Shown here in pieces: positions 4,258 through 6,704 of a stretch of DNA of 6,704 nucleotides. A program made the translations under genes and the position numbers. The stretch comes from Frankiaceae bacterium. Its GTDB lineage: Bacteria > Actinomycetota > Actinomycetes > JAVEEJ01. The stretch is taken from NCBI GenBank assembly GCA_030840515.1, contig JAVEEJ010000238.1:1-6704 (forward strand), in the 5' to 3' direction. The stretch's first letter is position 1; every line of letters begins with the position of its first letter. The notes under the pieces were generated by a model. The model saw nothing but the letters and a program-made list of their open reading frames with translations, had not been told where the DNA came from and did not search any database.

Positions 4258-5850
4258 GTGCCCGAGGTGCTCGACGCGCCGACCCTCCGGCGCTGGTGCG
4301 CCCTCGGGGCGGACGCGTTGGAGCGCGCCAGGGAGGCCATCGACGGCCTGAACGTCTTCCCGGTGGCGGACGCCGACACGGGGACGAACCTCGCCTACAC
4401 GGTGCGTGCCGTTGCCGACGCCGCTGCCGACACCCCGGCCGACGCCGGCCTCCCGCGGCTGATGGCCCGGCTCGCGAGGGCAGCGCTGACCGACGCACGC
4501 GGTAACTCGGGCGTCATCCTCAGCCAGCTGCTGCTCGGGGCGGGTGAGGTCATCGCTGAGGAAGGCCCGTGCGACGGGGATCGGCTGCGCCGGGCGCTGC
4601 GGCGAGGGGCCGATCAGGCCTGGACCGCGGTGACTGCGCCGGCGGAGGGAACGGTGCTCTCCGTGGCCCGCGGGGCGGCGGACGCCGCTGAGGCCTTGCC
4701 GCTCGGCGCAGACGCCGGGCAGGTCGTCGAGGCCGCCGTGGCGGGCGCGGCCGAGGCGCTGGCCCGCACCCCCGAGCAGCTTCCTGCCCTGGCTGCGGCA
4801 GGCGTCGTCGACGCGGGCGGCCTGGGTCTGCTCGTCCTGCTCGACGCCCTCGCGCTGGCGATGAACGACACCGCGCTCCCCGACCGGACGAGCGGACTGG
4901 AGCGCAAGGTGATAGCGGCGCAAGCTGGGCCATTGTCGGGGCCCGGCTACGAAGTGATGTACCTGCTCGCCGCGGAGGACAGCGCCATCCCCCCGCTGCG
5001 TGAGGAGCTCGCGCCCCTCGGAGACTCGCTGCTCGTCGTGGGTGGGGGCGGCCTGTGGAACGTCCACGTCCACGTCGACGACGTCGGAGCCGCGATCGAG
5101 GCCGGTGTGGAGGCAGGCAGACCACACCGGATCCGCGTCACGCGCTTCGCCGACGCGGTCGGCGGCGCCGCAGAGGTCGAGGCCCGCACCGGCCGCGCGG
5201 TGGTGGCGCTGGCGCCAGGAGACGGGCTGCGCGACCTGCTCGAAGCGGAGGGCGCGGTCGTGGTCGACGGCCGGCCTGCCGCCGTACCCGAACCGGAGGC
5301 GGTGCTCGCGGCCATCGATGCCACCCGCGCCGCCGAGGTCGTGGTGCTGCCCAACGACCCGGAAGCGGTGCTCGTCGCCCGCGAGGCCGCAGAACTGGCT
5401 CGAGCCATCGGCATCGCCGTGGCCGTCGTACCCACGCGATCCAGCGTGCAGGGCCTGGCCGCGCTCGCCGTCCGCGATGAGCGACGGCGCTTCGACGACG
5501 AGGTGATCGCGATGAGCGCCGCAGCCGCGGCCACTCGCTACGGCGAGGTGACCTCGGCGACCGAGCGGGCGCTGACGAGCGCAGGTGTCTGCGAGCCGGG
5601 AGACGTCCTCGGCCTGGTCGATGGTGACGTCGCTGTGATCGGTGAGAGCACCTACGACGTCGGCGCGGCCGTGCTCGACCGCTTGCTCAGCGGCGGCGGG
5701 GAGCTCGCAACGCTGGTGGTCGGCGAGGACGCGGACTCTGACCTCGGCACGCGGCTGGTCGCGTTCCTGCGGTCCACTCGGCCGCTGGTCGAACCCGTGG
5801 TGCTCAACGGCGGGCAGTCCCACTACCCGCTGCTCGTCGGGGTGGAGTGA
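4258..5850 (+). CDS. DAK2-domain protein, FakA/YloV-like kinase
   Basis: A 530-residue cytoplasmic protein of the YloV/FakA family. The N-terminal DhaL-type domain (about 10-205) carries the Mg-ATP motif LNVFPVADADTGTNL (31-45) with Asp38/Asp40, then DARGNSGVILSQLL (79-92), GTVLSVARGAADAAEA (131-146) and VDAGGLGLLVLLDAL (184-198). The middle domain (about 228-300) has PGYEVMYLL and the signature LWNVHVHVDDVGAAI (266-280) with His270 and His272. The C-terminal DegV-like part contains EVVVLPNDPEAV and VVPTRSSVQG. In Firmicutes such proteins phosphorylate fatty acids bound to FakB (DegV) partners for lipid synthesis and signalling; no FakB gene lies here, and the actinobacterial role is less established. 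The position equivalent to the Cys in the Firmicute GYCTE motif appears to be Glu232. It touches recG directly, so the two are probably co-transcribed. Dihydroxyacetone kinase itself is unlikely given the extra domains. Confidence 0.88.
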   Translation: MPEVLDAPTLRRWCALGADALERAREAIDGLNVFPVADADTGTNLAYTVRAVADAAADTPADAGLPRLMARLARAALTDARGNSGVILSQLLLGAGEVIAEEGPCDGDRLRRALRRGADQAWTAVTAPAEGTVLSVARGAADAAEALPLGADAGQVVEAAVAGAAEALARTPEQLPALAAAGVVDAGGLGLLVLLDALALAMNDTALPDRTSGLERKVIAAQAGPLSGPGYEVMYLLAAEDSAIPPLREELAPLGDSLLVVGGGGLWNVHVHVDDVGAAIEAGVEAGRPHRIRVTRFADAVGGAAEVEARTGRAVVALAPGDGLRDLLEAEGAVVVDGRPAAVPEPEAVLAAIDATRAAEVVVLPNDPEAVLVAREAAELARAIGIAVAVVPTRSSVQGLAALAVRDERRRFDDEVIAMSAAAAATRYGEVTSATERALTSAGVCEPGDVLGLVDGDVAVIGESTYDVGAAVLDRLLSGGGELATLVVGEDADSDLGTRLVAFLRSTRPLVEPVVLNGGQSHYPLLVGVE

Positions 5851-6704
5851 GTGGTCGCGCTCACCGACGCCGCTAAAAGCATCATCGGCGACAAGACAGC
5901 CGTCGAGCTGCAGCGGGCGTTCGGGATCACCACGGTGGGCGAGCTCTTGCGCCACTACCCGCGACGCTACTTCGAGCGCGGTGAGCTGGCCGACCTCAGC
6001 GAGCTCCGCGAGGGCGACCACGTCACCATCCAGGCCAAGGTGATCAGCGTCTCGGGACGCAAGATCCGCGACAAGCTTCACAAGACGGACGTGCGTGTGA
6101 CCGACGGCACGGCCCGCCTCGATGTCACTTTCTTCAACCGGCCTTACGTCGCACGCCAGGCCCGTGACGGCGACACGGTCCTGCTGGCCGGCACCGTCGA
6201 GCGGTTCAACAACAAGCTGCAGCTGACGAACCCCGAGCTGGCTTTCGGGGCCGACGCCGAGGACTTCGCCGGCGGGCTGCGCCCCGTCTACCCCGCGACA
6301 GCCAAGCTGCCGAGCTGGAACATCGCCAAGGGCGTACGGGCGGTCTTGCAGGTCCTCGACGTGGACGTGGACCCGCTGCCTCGGGAGTTGAGGGCCGAGC
6401 GCGGGCTTGCTGGGCTGGGTGACGCGCTTCGCATGATCCACACGCCTAGCGGGTGGCCCGAGATCGGAGCGGCCCGCAAGCGGCTGCGCTTTGAGGAGGC
6501 TTTCGTCCTGCAGGCCGCGCTCGCCCAGCGCAGAGCCGCCGCGACCGCGATCCCGACGACGCCACGCGCGCCGCGGGCCGGCGGTCTGCTCGAGGCCTTC
6601 GACGCGCAGATGCCGTTCGTCCTCACCGAAGGCCAGCGCCAGGTGGAGGATGAGGTGCTCGCCGACCTCGCCAGCACGGTGCCGATGCACCGCCTCCTTC
6701 AGGG
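5851..6704 (+). CDS. recG: ATP-dependent DNA helicase RecG, N-terminal part (3' end outside window)
   Basis: RecG is a superfamily 2 translocase that remodels stalled replication forks and branch-migrates Holliday junctions. The 284 residues present cover the N-terminal wedge/OB region: IIGDKTAVELQRAFGITTVG (11-30), ELLRHYPRRYFER (31-43), an OB-fold stretch with VTDGTARLDVTFFNRPY (83-99) and QLTNPEL (124-130), RPVYPAT (144-150), then HTPSGW (197-202), RLRFEEAFVLQAALAQRR (211-228), and the entry to the helicase core MPFVLTEGQRQVEDEV (254-269) with PMHRLLQ at the window edge. The window ends just before the expected GDVGSGKT Walker A. GTG 5851 follows the DAK2 gene's TGA with no gap; GGAG at 5844-5847 is only 3 nt away, so coupling is likely. 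No frameshift or stop is seen. Confidence 0.94.
   Translation, partial: MVALTDAAKSIIGDKTAVELQRAFGITTVGELLRHYPRRYFERGELADLSELREGDHVTIQAKVISVSGRKIRDKLHKTDVRVTDGTARLDVTFFNRPYVARQARDGDTVLLAGTVERFNNKLQLTNPELAFGADAEDFAGGLRPVYPATAKLPSWNIAKGVRAVLQVLDVDVDPLPRELRAERGLAGLGDALRMIHTPSGWPEIGAARKRLRFEEAFVLQAALAQRRAAATAIPTTPRAPRAGGLLEAFDAQMPFVLTEGQRQVEDEVLADLASTVPMHRLLQ

Noticed and set aside
4186..6690. A 2.5-kb open frame on the - strand (834 codons) opposite the DAK2 gene and recG
   Set aside because: Its translation is rich in Arg, Gly, His and Gln with no recognisable motif and exactly opposes two clear genes. GC-rich codon bias keeps the antisense frame free of stops.

Overview
The window comes from a high-GC Gram-positive bacterium, most likely an actinomycete. 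The evidence is uniformly GC-rich codon usage, many GTG starts, GTGA/ATGA stop-start overlaps, an actinobacterial-type zinc-ribbon L28, and the gene pair of a DAK2-domain (YloV/FakA-like) protein followed by recG. I cannot name the genus from the sequence alone.

Left part (1-3818, + strand): a tightly packed run of five genes. It opens inside thiL (thiamine-monophosphate kinase, 5' end outside the window). Next come thiD (hydroxymethylpyrimidine/HMP-phosphate kinase), a GNAT-family N-acetyltransferase, a TauE/SafE-type membrane permease, and a metal-dependent amidohydrolase. Four of the five share overlapping stop/start codons; thiD and the GNAT gene are 5 nt apart. The set therefore looks like one translationally coupled operon that joins thiamine diphosphate biosynthesis to an acetyltransferase, a transporter and a hydrolase of unknown substrate.

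Middle (3819-4257): the operon ends at a strong 10-bp-stem hairpin. Facing it on the - strand is rpmB (ribosomal protein L28, 63 aa). Its last codons and stop lie in the first unit of a three-copy, 28-bp-period tandem repeat. Each unit can fold into a small hairpin and carries an in-register TAA, so the repeat puts a stop codon in all three frames behind rpmB. The short region between rpmB and the next gene runs in divergent directions and contains a 7-bp inverted repeat whose arms each read TAGCCTT outward, possibly paired -10 elements.

Right part (4258-6704, + strand): a DAK2-domain protein with DhaL-like kinase, middle and C-terminal parts resembling the fatty acid kinase FakA. It is followed with no gap by recG, which is cut by the window end just before its Walker A motif.

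From memory, thiL, thiD, rpmB (reversed), DAK2 and recG are neighbours in many actinobacteria; here three accessory genes sit between thiD and rpmB. Nothing in the window is an obvious mobile element, CRISPR array or defence system. The observations most worth following are the triplicated rpmB tail and the uncharacterised GNAT-permease-amidohydrolase cassette attached to thiamine genes.
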